Origin: Lagopus muta
Lineage: Eukaryota; Chordata; Aves; Galliformes; Phasianidae
Length of the DNA: 64,000 bases
Direction of reading: 5' to 3'
Assembly: GCF_023343835.1 (NCBI RefSeq)
Contig: NW_026040168.1
Location: 759,396 to 823,395 of the forward strand
Below the pieces are notes generated by a model. The model was not told where the DNA came from. It saw only the letters and a list, made by a program, of their open reading frames with translations, and made no database searches. Shown here piece by piece: positions 9,794-20,745 of this stretch. The translations under genes and the position numbers were made by a program. Every line of letters starts with the position of its first letter. The stretch's first letter is position 1.

Positions 9794-11367
9794 TTTCCAG
9801 GTTTGGACAGGAACACGGGCTATTTTCAGTATACCCTGGGCAATTTGTTTAATAACTTTACCATTATCATCAATCTTTAGACAACAATTAGAATCATTCA
9901 GTTTGCCACAGACACCACTCGGTGATACCTCAGGAGTGGTGACATGAATGTTACATGACGAATTAAAGGTAGAAAGTGAAAAGAGACAACCATACATTTA
10001 GCAATTACCATACATTTAACAATAACCAATATTAATAAACAAATAAGTAAAACAAACGTAGGTATTTGTGTCAGCTGCTTTCCCAACCTAGGAACTCCCA
10101 GTGTAAGCCAGGATCCAGATGGGAATTTTTCAGTAGAGGTTGTGGTGTTTACGAATAGCCCTACAGTATTACACTTCAGTTAATTCACGAAAAGTGTATC
10201 TAGTCTAATTTGACAATATGTGGACTTGCCATGTAATGTTTTCTAAGATGATTTAGTGTTTCAAGAACTTTACACTAGAGCATTTCCAAAGCAATTCAAA
10301 TGCTGAGAGATATAAATATTAGTTTGGCAAGTTCAAGTATTGTTACAGTCCCCAGAACTTTTCACAGGACAGTGAGTGCAGGATACCCCCACAGTACAAA
10401 CCTTTAAAGAGGGGTAATCCCAGAAACATACACATCTCTTACTATAACTTAGACGCTTTCCAACAACCATGTTTTGGATGGAACTCTTGGACTGGTGTGA
10501 CACTGAAAAGCATCAGTGCAAAAGGCTTTCTGATAGATTTCTTTTGTGACCACATCTAACAGATATTAGATGGGTCCCTTGATTCATTTCCCAGTTTGTT
10601 AGGAATTTGGAAACACTGAGGAGGAGTTACATGCAAATCATAATCAGTTTGGTAAAAAGGGGTGAAAGAAGGGGTCAAAAGAAATGGCATCACTGTGCAG
10701 GGAGTACCAGTAAGCCAGGATGACCTGTAAAAAACCCTGAACCCAGTTGTGAAGTTTAACAGATCCATGGACTGATACCAATCACCACCCATACCCATAA
10801 CAACACAAAACATAACACTATTGCAACCAAAAAATGTAACTAAGAGATACATTCAGTATTCTAGCATGATTGAATCTTCAGTATTTCTGTCACAAAACAC
10901 AAATAAATAAAGTCAGCTATTAGCCTTTTTGTGTTCTCTCAAGGTCCCATGGGGATCTTCTGTTAAATAAAACAATACACCGACTTGCCCTTTTTGGGCT
11001 TTGTTAATAGGGTAAAAAAAAAATACGAGGGAACAATCCAGCAAGTGTTGATTTCATATTCCTTTTTCGGGGTGTCTTTAGCCTTCCAAGCATATCTGTT
11101 AAGGGATCCTGTTAAGGTTAGGGAAACTGGCCTCAGGCTAGCTGAGTCAATTGACACAGTCTGTCCAGGGAGGTAAGAGTGCTTCCCTGGCTTATCAGCC
11201 ACTGGGTCGTGACTCACAGGGATAACTGGCAAGAATGGTGAGGCCTTTGGCAGAAGGTGTTAAATCGAGGATCTTGCTTCCCTTTGTTGTGAGCTTTCTA
11301 ATGCAAGCACCCTACACCGCCCCCACCCTGCTCACTTGGGAGGGGCGAAGACATCAGTTTTCTAATG
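9794..11367 (-). pseudogene. env: Provirus B envelope (part 1)
   Basis: Minus-strand frames read as a retroviral envelope. Surface-like pieces are at 10963-11232 and 10556-10852, and a TM piece at 9785-9997 has [14 protein letters not shown], a C-x7-CC motif of covalently linked TM subunits, then [12 protein letters not shown]. The frame then runs into provirus A and resumes at 2468. Stops and frameshifts occur throughout. It is joined upstream to the gag-side fragment 11884-12176 once the solo LTR G is removed, so pol is absent. The env type (class) is not certain. Confidence 0.6.
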
Positions 11368-11372
11368 GCTTG

Positions 11373-11546
11373 TGTTAACGGTTTATGGGCTGGTCCGGCC
11401 CAGTTCCGTGACCAGCAGGGCGGTCACGGTCTGCGGGTCCGCGCCTCTGGGAAAGGGGAAGCAGGGGACCCCAAAATACTTGAAAACAACAGCACTGATC
11501 TGAGTTGAAACAAATGATTTTACTAAATATAGTATTAGTAAAATAC

Positions 11547-11604
<58 letters not shown>

Positions 11605-11878
11605 TGTTTGAATTGTATAGACCTCACCACAATGCTGGGGTGAGAAGTGCAGTCCAGTTGAGTGACTGAAGTACAGACGGCGAAGCGCAGACGGCGAAGA
11701 AGAAAGATCAGGTGACCTTGCTTGGAGTTATATCCCCTTGCTGACCACAAAGTCTCCTGGGGAAATGTAGTTCTTCTCCGACGGACGAACATTCGGCAGA
11801 TATCAAACCCCACTCCCAGTGCATTACATGATGCTATGGTGTGGAATACAGATGACCAAAAATGATAAAACCATGACA
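11373..11878 (-). mobile_element. Solo LTR G
   Basis: A 506 bp solo LTR. Its ends in minus orientation are TGTCATGG and CGTTAACA. A perfect 5 bp target duplication GCTTG is at 11368-11372 and 11879-11883. The right part matches LTR G copies at 40007-40509 and 33848-34328; the left part is more diverged and holds an (AG)n run at 11550-11602. Confidence 0.85.
11550..11602. repeat. (AG)n microsatellite
   Basis: About 26 perfect AG dinucleotides within solo LTR G. Shorter AG runs occur at the same place in other LTR G copies (34074-34081, 54932-54938), so the run expanded from the LTR's own sequence. Confidence 0.95.
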
Positions 11879-11883
11879 GCTTG

Positions 11884-12176
11884 GAGAACCGTTCAGGTTC
11901 CCTGGGAGAGACCCTAGGACCTGGGGTTTTGCTTTCCTCGAGATTCTGGAGCTTTTGTTCTGGCCACCAGTTAACTAATTTCTCTAACCTGACAGTGGGT
12001 AATCCATTCATCAAATCTTGTGGAATACCCTTTTGCCAGCCCAGTGTCCAGAGACAATTACGTTTATGATCAATATTTTGCCTACCTGTTTTTACTGACA
12101 ATGAGACCCTTCCAGTCCCACTGAGCTTTGGGCTAGGAGGCCTGGGGGCAAGGCTGACTGCTGCAAGTCTTACTTC
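11884..12176 (-). pseudogene. Provirus B fragment between gag and env
   Basis: The open minus-strand frame starting MSVKTGRQN at 12101 belongs to provirus B down to about 11884, where it runs into LTR G. The segment LVNWWPEQKLQNLEE is not recognised by family. By position it is either the end of gag/pol or the envelope leader. Flanking insertions are LTR A on the right and LTR G on the left. Confidence 0.4.
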
Positions 12177-12180
12177 CCTT

Positions 12181-12839
12181 TGTGAGAATCAAGTGTTGTT
12201 TCTGCATTAGAATTGTATAATATTATTTTTATTTTATGATCTCCGCTATCATAGTTCTTTTTGGGAGTCCCTCTACTTAACTTGGGGAAGATCTCTGATA
12301 AGTTTACATCACTTATCGCATAGATGAACCTTCCCAGGAACGCATACTCTGTATATAGGTGTATATATGTATATTTTGTCACATACACTGCAAGAATATC
12401 CTGCACGAGAGCAAACCAAAGAACAAATCATGGCATGTCCAAGGAAGCGGCTGAAGAGACATTGGGAAGGCCTGACATCACCCCCCAGTGCTCTTTGTTT
12501 AACGATGATGACTTTAAAGAAAATCACCATATCAATAGGACAAGGAGAGCACCGAGACGTCTTGGAAACAACAGGATGACTACTGACTGGCACCAGATAA
12601 CAAATAAATTAACAAGTAAATAGCAAATGTAAACCTGATAAGATCGTGAACCTGGAGTACCCAGCCATTGGGAAACAGGGGAGGGGGGAGGCAAGGGGGA
12701 GAAAACAGGGTATAAAGGCTGTCATGTTGTGTCCATAGGCGCGCTCCTACTTGTGGGACGCCCGATGTTGCAATCGCGAATAAATTCTGCTTTTATCAGA
12801 GATACCGTCCTGACAAAATTACTTGGATTATTACCAACA
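12181..12839 (+). mobile_element. Solo LTR A
   Basis: A 659 bp solo LTR on the plus strand, from TGTGAGAATC to TTACCAACA. A perfect 4 bp target duplication CCTT is at 12177-12180 and 12840-12843. It contains a segment of about 75 bp near 12257-12330 (TTCTTTTTGGGAGTCC...) that the LTRs of proviruses A and A2 lack but copy A3 has. TATA and AATAAA signals are preserved. Confidence 0.92.
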
Positions 12840-12843
12840 CCTT

Positions 12844-14094
12844 GGCTCAAATTTAGTGGAGGAAGAAACCACTGGCCCATATTTCCTTCCATAGTTAATT
12901 AACTCTTGGGCAACTTCTCACCACGTCCATGCTTTGTTTCCTGACTGCAGATGGTTGGGGGTTACAGTTCCTTCTAACACTGGCCGGGCTCTCTCTCCCT
13001 GAGGCATTACGGGCTCTCTCTCCCTGAGGCATTACCTGCATTTTTCCTTGCAGTTGAATACCTATAGGTTTTAACGACTCTGGAAGCCCCCTAATTAGAG
13101 GGGTCATTCTTTCAGGATCGACAGGCATCATCATAGGTGATTCATGGTACAGCTGCAGCTTTCTATCATACATCATTTGGAGACAAGCAGCCTTTTGAAC
13201 ACTCTCTAACTGATCAGTTGTTCCAGTAATGGCAAGAGGGTCTCCCCGTTCTAAAGGGTTGAGACCACCTGCCCAATAGGCAGCCCTTTGTGTTAATGAC
13301 CAGGGAGCACGACTGTTGCCAGTAGTTAAAAATACTCCTGGTCCCCAATAACCTTCTGCTTCCTTTTCTGTTAACCAAATCTGGTCGTCACCAGTGAGAC
13401 TCACCCTCCATACATATTCTGTCTCTGATTCCTTTGGAGAGCGGCTGAAATCTTTCTTCAATTTCGCTATATCAGTGGCTGAGAAGGGAATTTCCTTAAC
13501 ATTCATTAGAGGATCTAGATCCTCACTGTTATCGAACGTGCATTCAGTTTTTAATCAAAGGATGCAATGGGGCTATTGGAGTTTCTAATTTATCTAGCCT
13601 TTCCTTCATTCCTGGTAGTTCCACCTGAGGAAAAGTTTTTTCTCGAGGCAAACTGTGGGTGACGGTATGGCTGGCATGCTTACACGTTAGCAGTTCCTTA
13701 AAAGCCATTTGCAACAAAGCCGAATTACGTTTCTCTCTAATTGTTCCTCGAGATTAACTATTTGATTCTGCAGAGTTTTTACCAATTCTTGTATAACTCT
13801 AACCAATTCCTGTAGTGCTTCTATGGTTTGGAGTTCTGCCAAATGCTTTTCATTTCGGAACTCCACGGCAGCTTTTAAAGCAGCCCCGAGTACAGCACAA
13901 ATAAACGATTTTCCTTTTCCAGCTCGTGTACGAGCCTCATTCTGTAAGACACTAATGCGGTCCGAAACACTCTGCAAATTATGCCAATTCTGGCGTGCCC
14001 AGTCCACCCCTGATAAAGAGGGACGAGCACCATGCTTGTCTAAAAGGTCAAATAACACATCTTCACTTTTCATACTGGCAATACTGTTACTCAT
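12844..14094 (-). pseudogene. gag: Provirus B gag
   Basis: Two minus-strand open frames. The first, 13687-14094 (135 codons, starting MSNSIASMK), has a strong predicted coiled coil near its end (ALQELVRVIQELVKTLQN). The second, 12895-13506 (203 codons), has a capsid-like stretch (ERMTPLIRGLPESLKPIG) and a basic tail. The frame breaks between them and again at a perfect 25 bp tandem duplication (12986-13010 and 13011-13035). Position after the leader and primer site supports gag. The exact class is uncertain; a spuma/ERV-L-like gag is one possibility. The gene ends at the solo LTR A. Confidence 0.6.
12986..13035. repeat. 25 bp tandem duplication in gag
   Basis: Two adjacent identical copies starting GGGCTCTCTCTCCCTGAGGC. 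Twenty-five is not a multiple of three, so it shifts the gag frame. Confidence 0.9.
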
Positions 14095-14670
14095 TTCTTA
14101 ATACAATGAAAGATCTACACTAAGGAAGGAGGAGGTACACGTATTCAAAAGCTCAGTTACTCCTCACTGCTCCTCCCAGGGAGATACACCACACCTAAAC
14201 AAATGCAAATGCTCCAGTCACTCCTCCCTTACTTTGGGGGAGCACAAAAAAATGCGAAGCTAAAGCAACACTTTCTAGGTTTCAATAGAGTAAATATAAT
14301 TTCTTGGAGAGGCACACACATTTAAGTAACAAAATATCACTTACTCACTTCCCCAAGAGGTGCGTGCATACAGACACACACACACAAAAAAAAAAAAAGT
14401 TCAAGGTTTGCACTTCAGTTACCAAATAACCAAAATAACCAGAGAGGTCTTCCTGAGGAGGCACACACGTATTAGACAAAATGCAAGTATTCAAAATACG
14501 TCCCCGAGAGGTACACACATAAAAGGTAAAGTTTCAGAATACGGAGCGGTATTCCTGGAGAAGGACTCATGTCTAAATTTTCAAAACTATCACTCCTTGC
14601 AACTCCAGGAGGTGCACACAGAAAAAAAAGGTTTCAAACTATATCTGGAAGGACAACACTGACAGCGGGT
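14095..14670 (-). other. Leader of provirus B
   Basis: About 575 bp of non-coding sequence between the primer binding site and the gag start. It has several imperfect internal repeats of the type CCTGAGGAGGCACACAC / CCCCGAGAGGTACACACAT, and an (AC)n/(A)n run at 14378-14398. This is where a packaging signal would be, but none can be identified. Confidence 0.45.
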
Positions 14671-14688
14671 ATCCTGCCGACTACGCCA
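14671..14688 (-). other. Primer binding site, serine tRNA type
   Basis: The minus strand reads TGGCGTAGTCGGCAGGAT, the exact complement of the 3' end of a serine tRNA (AGA/TGA isoacceptor type) including CCA. It lies 9 bases inside the LTR end. Serine primers are known for the human ERV-S group. It marks 14698-15534 as a 5' LTR. Confidence 0.8.
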
Positions 14689-14697
14689 TTAAATAAA

Positions 14698-15534
14698 TGT
14701 CTTGCTCCAATTTATAGGAGGGAAATGAGGTTCTTTTATTATCTATATACCCGGTGTGAGATTAAGAAACAATGGTTCAAATGTTGGTCCAACCAGTTTA
14801 TTACACATCTTAATTAGGGAAATGGGAAAAGGGAGGGCAGACACTATTATGAATTAGGGTAATGGGGAAGGGAAGGAGGGCAACAGAAAAAATAGAAAAG
14901 AAGAAGCAAGGAGTCTTTATAGGCAGCAAGAGGGACATAGTCACCACCATGGATCCAGCAAGGTTTGTAGTTCTGTCTTTGGTCCTCAGTAGTGGCGGGT
15001 CGTCAGGCATTGTTGTTCTATTGATGACGAAGGTCAACGACCATGGTGATGATGGCCCTTTTTCAATGCTTCAAAATGGTTGAATCAGCTATCTTTGGAG
15101 TGACAGCTCAAACCCAAGGTGGTTGAGTCAGTTCTCCTTGCGGTGGCAGCTTCTGGCTCTGGGGCCTCAGCAGGAAACTCCTTTGCTCTTATCTTTCTGG
15201 CCTTGCCAGCAGATAAGAGGAAGCAGGGAGGCACCAACTTGTATCTTGCCTTCACAGGATACAATGGCATCATCCCCCAGCCTCCCATACTAAGCTGGAG
15301 CGATTTAGTCACAGGCCAGATCTTCTGCCAGTGAACACTCCTGAGCACTCTCTTCCGCTCTTCTACAGAGCAAGCAGCTCTGGGGGAAGGGGCTTTCAAA
15401 AGTTCCCAAAGCGATATCGATTGCCACACAGTTAGCACCCATCACTTGCCTCCTTGACAAGTCACTCAGAATCTTACCACAAGAAATACCTCAGGAAGCA
15501 AGCTTTGAGCCAAAAAAAACAAAGGATACTCACA
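14698..15534 (-). repeat. LTR B, 5' LTR of provirus B
   Basis: An 837 bp LTR in reverse orientation with TGTGAG...AGACA type ends. Internally it has a TATA-like TATAAAGACTCC and late AATAAA signals. The right boundary runs straight into an RNase H coding fragment at 15535. It is homologous to the solo LTRs at 19855-20740, 48029-48855 and 58052-58897. Confidence 0.9.
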
Positions 15535-16919
15535 CCCCTCCACTGCCAGTTATTCTGTTCCACTGCTGTAACCAACCCCATAAGGCATTTGCCACTATCC
15601 ATGAGTCAGTAGAAAGATAAGGCATCGGCCACCTCTCCCATTCAGCAACATCTAAGGCCAGTTGGACAGCCTTTACCTCCGCAAATTTGCTCGATTCTCC
15701 TTTAGCTTCAGCAACCTCTGCAACTTGTCGGGTAGGGCTCCACACCACAGCTTTCCACCGGCGATGCTTCCCCACAATACGGCACAATCCATCAGTGAAC
15801 AGAGCAAATTTCATTTTCTGGTAGTTCATTGTATGGTGGGGCCTCTTTAGCACATGATACTTCTCCTGGCGATGTTCCAAACTTTTTACTTTCAGGCCAG
15901 TCCATGATCACCTCCAAGATTCCTGGATGGCTGAGGTTCCCCATACGTGCACACTGCGTAATCATCACAATCCACATAATCCAAGTGGCATCAGTAGCAT
16001 GATGGGTGGAGGGAACCTTTCCCTTTAACATCCAGTTCAGCACTGGCAGTTGAGGTGTCAGAAGGAGCTGTGTTTCAGTAACGACTACTTCAGAAGCAGC
16101 CCGAACCCCCTCATACGCAGCTAAGATTTCCCTTTCAGTTGGAGTGTAGCGCTCTTCAGACCCTCTATACGCCCGACTCTAGAATCCCAGGGGTCGGCCT
16201 CGGGTCTCTCCTGAGGCTCTTTGCCACAAACTCCAAGTGGGGCCTTTCTCTCCAGCAGCAGTGTAGAGGATGTTCTTTATACCCTGTCCCGTCTGTACTG
16301 GCCCTAGGGCCACAGCACGGGTTATCTCCTGCTTAATCTGCTCAAAAGCCTGCTGCTGCTCAGGACCCCACACAAAATCATTCTTCTTCCGCATCACCTG
16401 ATAAAGGGGGCTTACAATGAGGCTGTAGTTTGGAACATGCATTCTCCAAAAACCCACTACGCCCTGAAAAGATTGTGTCTCTTTCTTATTCGTGGGCAGG
16501 GACATGGCAGTGATTTTGTCGATCACATCCATTGGGATGTGACAACATCCATCTTGCCACTTTATACCTAGGAACTGAATTTCCTGGGCAGGTCCTTTCA
16601 CTTTATTTTTCTTAATAGCAAAACCAGCATGCAGGATGATGTCGATTATTCTCTCTCCTTTCTTGTAAACTTCCCCTGCTGTATTGCCCCACACAATATT
16701 GTCATCAATGTACTGTAAGTGCTCAGGAGCACCTCCCTGTTCCAGTGCAGTTTGGATCAACTCATGGCAAACGGTTGGACTATGTTTCCACCCCTGGGGC
16801 AAACAATTCCAGGTATACCAAACGCCCGTCCAGTTGAAAACCAATTGAGGCCTACATTCTGCGGCCAGAAGAATTGAGAACAAGCCATTAGCAATGTCAG
16901 TGTTGGCATACCGCTTGGC
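15535..16919 (-). pseudogene. pol: ERV pol: RT, connection and partial RNase H (family G type)
   Basis: Minus-strand frames in order: an RT frame (16179-16940) with the palm sequence YANTDIANG, LPQGWKHSP and the intact catalytic box HLQYIDDN; a thumb/connection part with PTNKKETQSFQGVVGFWR; a linker (15792-16043); and RNase H (15535-15880) with [22 protein letters not shown] and LSTDSW. It matches the intact RNase H-integrase frame at 34432-35928 where they overlap. Both RT catalytic Asp sites are kept in an uninterrupted 253-codon frame, but N-terminal RT is split off by solo LTR C, and RNase H is cut at the LTR B junction. Confidence 0.8.
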
Positions 16920-16923
16920 TGCT

Positions 16924-17548
16924 TGATGTGCAGAAATCAAACTCTATAACCACAGAGTAGTAATAATGCACGTATGTTTTATCAGTGCTGCACACACACT
17001 GCATGCAGGGGGGATATTCCCACCTCACCTGCATACCGGAGGGCGAGAAAGGCACATACTTAAAGAGCAAGCTTCTTACTTAAGCATTAGATGTACAAGA
17101 AAAGGCTGGGTTACTACAGTGAGTCCCCAAAATGATTCACATCCCTCCTTTGCCCCAAGTCTCAGCTCTTTTACACATGCATCTCTCTCAGTGCTCTATC
17201 CAATTAAGGTCATTGTGTTATTTTCTTGAAATTGGGTTCGGAGGGAGGATGTTTGGCTGGCTCTGGTTGGTCATCTCATTGGTCACAACTCCATTCACGA
17301 ATCCGCTGCTTTTTTGTTAATTTGTGGTTTGCTGTTTTAGTCTATCGTCTCACATTCCAGAGATAGGGGAGCTAATGATGTTATTTGGAAAAACAGGAGA
17401 CCCACTATCTACACTAATTTTCTACGTCTGTAGAACAGCATCTGCTATCAGCAGAGATAACCTGGCTTAGCCAGGTCAAATTTGCAGCTGCCCATTCAAC
17501 ACCCCATGAAGGCACATAAGTTTAACCTAACTTAATTTCCTTAATTCA
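16924..17548 (-). mobile_element. Solo LTR C
   Basis: A 625 bp solo LTR, minus orientation TGAATTAAGG to GCACATCA. A 4 bp target duplication TGCT is at 16920-16923 and 17549-17552. Removing it restores the RT frame ESK-A-AKRYANTD. It is homologous to the LTR at 52735-53373 and to the split LTR at 44498-46858. Confidence 0.85.
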
Positions 17549-17552
17549 TGCT

Positions 17553-17714
17553 TTTGACTCCAGATCATACTCGATTTCTAGCATGTCTGGTACAGCAGCA
17601 GTCATTGGGGGTACGACTTCATTCAAGATGCGGTAGTCCACCAGCCTGCGTTCTCTGATGGCTTTTATTCACTGGCCATATGGGGCTGTTAAAAGGTAAG
17701 TTTTGCTGATCACT
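17553..17714 (-). pseudogene. pol: ERV pol, N-terminal RT piece
   Basis: A minus-strand translation reads LVDYRILNEVVPPMTAAVPDM, the RT block just before the palm, continuing into the RT at 16919. A frameshift separates it from an upstream piece with SPIWPV character. It ends at an LTR fragment starting 17715. Confidence 0.75.
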
Positions 17715-17969
17715 TGTCGTGAGTTAGCAACACGACAGGGGGTTCTCATGCTACGAAGATTACTTTATTGCTGTGACAATCATGATCATGATGATCCTTC
17801 TACTTCTCAAGCAAGCCTTTTTATATTCTAACACACATATTCAGCACATTTCCACTAACAATCCATTGTCTAGAAAGCAAGCAAATTCCATAACAAGTCT
17901 TCATAATCAGCAGAGAGTTTATCTTATGGCTAGATACAAAACATCCCTGTTTATTCAGACCTTCTGTCT
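17715..17969 (-). repeat. LTR I fragment
   Basis: The reverse orientation shows an LTR 3' portion: a TATA-like AATATAAAAAGG near 17817-17828, AATAAAG near 17771, and an end in CTCACGACA at 17715. It is truncated on its 5' side by the CR1 at 17970. No other copy was seen in the window. Confidence 0.5.
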
Positions 17970-19441
17970 CACAGAATCACAGAATTGTAGGGGTTGGAAG
18001 GGACCTCCAGAGATCAAGTCCAACCCCCCTGCCAAAGCAGGTTCCCTACAGCAGGTCACACAGGTAGGCATCCAGGCAGGTCTTGAACATCTCCAGAGAA
18101 GGAGACTCCACCACCTCCCTGGGCAGCCTGTTCCAGTGCTCCGTCACCCTCACTGTAAAGAAGTTCTTGCGCACATTTGTGCGGAACTTCCTATGCTGCA
18201 GTTTCCGGCCGTTTCCCCTTGTCCTGTCTCCACTCACCACTGAAAAGAGTCCGGCCTCGCCATTCTGCCCCCCACACCTTACATATTTATAGACCTGGAT
18301 CAGGTCCCCTCTCAGTCTCCTTTTCTCAAGGCTGAACAGACCCAGTTCACTCAGCCTTTCTTCATAAGAAAGATGCTCCAGGCCCTTCACCATCTTCGTG
18401 GCCTTCCGCTGGACTCTTTCCAAGAGATCCCTGTCTTTTTTGTACTGGGGAGCCCAGAACTGGACGCAGTACTCCAGATGAGGTCTTACCAAGGCAGAGC
18501 AGAGGGGGAGGATCACCTCCCTCGACCTGCTGGACACGCTCTTTTTAATGCACCCCAGTACGCCATTGGCCCTCTTGGCCACAAGGGCACACTGCTGGCT
18601 CATGGCCAACCTGTTGTCCACCAGGACACCCAGGTCCCTCTCCGCAGAGCTCCCCTCCAGCAGGTCATCCCCAACCTGTAGTAGTGCATGGAATTATTCC
18701 TCCCCAGATGCAAGACTCTACACATGCTTTTGTTAAACCTCATCGTTTTTTTTTTTGTTTTTGTTTTTTTTTTTTTTGCCCAGCTCTCCAGCCTGTCCAG
18801 GTCTTGCTGAATGGCAGCACAGCCTTCAGGCATGTCTGCCAATCTACCCAACTTCGTATCATCAGCAAACTTGCTGAGGGTGGCCACTATCCTCTCATCA
18901 AGGTCATTGATGAAGATGTTGAACAAGACCAGACCCAGCACAGACCCCTGAAGAACACCGCTAGTTACAGGCCTCCAACCGGACTCTGCACCACCAACAA
19001 TGACCCTCTGTGCTCTGCCAGTCAGCCAGTTCTCAACCCACCTCACTGTCTACTCATCTCCCACACTTCCTCAGCTTTGTTATAAGGATGTCGTGGGGGA
19101 CAGTATCAAATGCCTTGCTGAAATCAAGGTAGACTACATCCATTGCTCTCCCCCCATCCACCCAGCCAGAGACAACATCATAGAAGGCTACCAGGTTGGT
19201 CAAGCACGATCTCCCCCGGTGAACCCGTGCTGACTACTCCTGATAACCTCCTCTTCTTCCAGTTGTCTGGAGATGACATCCAGCACAAGCTGTTCCATCA
19301 CCTTTCCAGGGACAGAGGAGAGGCTGACTGGCCTATAATGGTCAACTGGTCTCTTTTCCAGAGCTTCATTATCAGTGAGTCGACATTCAATGAGGACGAG
19401 CTGACCTCTCCATCTCCAACAATCACTCCCCAATTCTCTAG
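17970..19441 (-). mobile_element. CR1 LINE, 5'-truncated
   Basis: The C-terminal part of CR1 ORF2 on the minus strand. An RT frame at 18600-19046 has the catalytic box FADDTKLG, and the C-terminal domain at 18046-18621 (191 codons) is uninterrupted ([20 protein letters not shown] region, ending [10 protein letters not shown]). The upstream RT piece at 19200-19448 is frameshifted. The 3' end at 17970 has the repeated ACAGAATCACAGAAT typical of CR1. A T-rich run at 18744-18776 breaks the frame. It is 5'-truncated at 19441 against family H pol. Confidence 0.92.
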
Positions 19442-19849
19442 ATGACAAACCAACTTACAAATGAGAAACAAGGAATCCCTGTTGGTGCAGTACTGCCATC
19501 TGTGCACCATTTTGGTCAGAGCAGCCAATGGGCAGAACTGCGAGCTGTGTGGATGGCTATAACCAAGGAACCCGGTGATGGTAACCTGAACATCTGTACA
19601 GATGGTTGGGCTGTGTACCGGGGCTCACTCTTTGGATGGCACAGTGGGCCACCCAGGAATGGACTATCCACACCCGACCAATCTGGGGCAAAGACATGAG
19701 GTTAGACATATGGAATACGGTCAAATACAGGACTGTACGTGTCTACCATGTTACTGGTCATCAGCCCCTACAGTCACTGGGAAACTATGAAGCCGACACG
19801 CTGGCCTGAGTTCGATGGATTGAGAATTCACCATCTGAGAACATTGCCC
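19442..19849 (+). pseudogene. pol: Family H pol: RNase H
   Basis: Plus-strand frames give an RNase H: QWAELRAVWMAI, then LNICTDGWAVYRG, then a second frame with VYHVTGHQPLQ and EADTLA. The catalytic carboxylate positions of the E and second D blocks are readable. Frames change near 19690, and one stop replaces a codon before FDGL. It runs into a solo LTR B with the junction in ...ENIARW, which continues as LHQKLWQ after the LTR. Confidence 0.75.
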
Positions 19850-19854
19850 GTTGG

Positions 19855-20740
19855 CGTGAGAATCCTTCCTTGTTTTTGGGCTCAAAGCTTGCGTCCTAAG
19901 GTTTTTCTTGTGATAAGACTCTGAGTGACTTGTCAAGGAAGCAAGTGATGGGTGCTAACTGTGTGACCATCGATATCGCTTTGGGAACTTTTGAAAGCCC
20001 CTTCCCCCAGAGCTGCTTGCTCTGTAGAAGAGTGGAAGAGAGTGCTCAGGAGTGTTCACTGGCAGAAGATCTGGCCTGTGACTAAATCGCTCCAACTTAG
20101 TATGGGAGGCTGGGGGATGATGCCATTGTATCCTGTGAAGGCAAGATACAAGTTGGTGCCTCCCTGCTTCCTCTTATCTGCTGGCAAGGCCAGAAAGATA
20201 AGAACAAAGGAGTTTCTGCTGAGATCCCAGAGCCAGAAGCTGCCACCGCAAGGAGAACTGACTCAACCACCTTGGGTTTGAGCTGTCACTCAAAGGAGAG
20301 CTGATGCGACCACTTTGGATTTGAGCTGTCACTACAAAGACAGCTGACTCAACTGCTTTGAAAGCATTGAAAAGGGCCATCATCACCATGGCCGTCATTA
20401 ATCACTCTTCCCGTCGTCAATAAAACGCTGCCTGACGACCCACCACTACTGAAGAACAAAGACTGAACTATGTACCTCACTAGATCCATGGTGGTGACTA
20501 TGTCCCACTTGCTTCCTATAACGACTCCTAGCTTCTTCTTTTTCATCTTTTCTATCGCCCTCCTTCCCATCCCCATTACACTAATTCATAATAGTACCCA
20601 TCCTCCCCTTCCCCACTTCCCCTGATTAAGACTTGTAATAAACTGGTCAGACCCAAATTTGAACCGTTGTTCTTAATCTCACACCAGGTATATAGATAAT
20701 AAAAGAACCTCCTCTCCCTCCTGTAAATTGAAACGAGACA
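19855..20740 (+). mobile_element. Solo LTR B in family H pol
   Basis: An 886 bp solo LTR on the plus strand, starting with a mutated CGTGAGAATCC and ending GAGACA. A perfect 5 bp target duplication GTTGG is at 19850-19854 and 20741-20745. Without it the pol reading ENIARWLHQK is continuous. It is therefore younger than the family H provirus. Confidence 0.92.
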
Positions 20741-20745
20741 GTTGG

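Larger units (their letters stand above)
1749..15534 (-). mobile_element. Provirus B (minus strand), old, with three nested insertions
   Basis: Read on the minus strand this has a 5' LTR B (14698-15534), a serine-type primer binding site (14671-14688), leader, gag (14094 to 12844 with a gap), a short unassigned piece (12176-11884), env (11367-9794 and 2468-2223) and a truncated 3' LTR B (2086-1749). No protease, RT or integrase is visible between gag and env, so pol has been deleted. Three later elements sit inside it, each with a target duplication: provirus A (GGCC), solo LTR G (GCTTG) and solo LTR A (CCTT). It is therefore the oldest layer here. Its own target duplication cannot be read because the 3' LTR is truncated. 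Confidence 0.7.

Noticed and set aside
11535..12101. A 188-codon minus-strand protein
   Set aside because: The frame runs from provirus B sequence into solo LTR G and its AG repeat (SLSLSLSL tail), so it is an artificial fusion.
14671..14688. Possible tRNA-Ser gene fragment
   Set aside because: Only 18 bases match the tRNA 3' end including CCA, and they sit next to an LTR end; this is a primer binding site.
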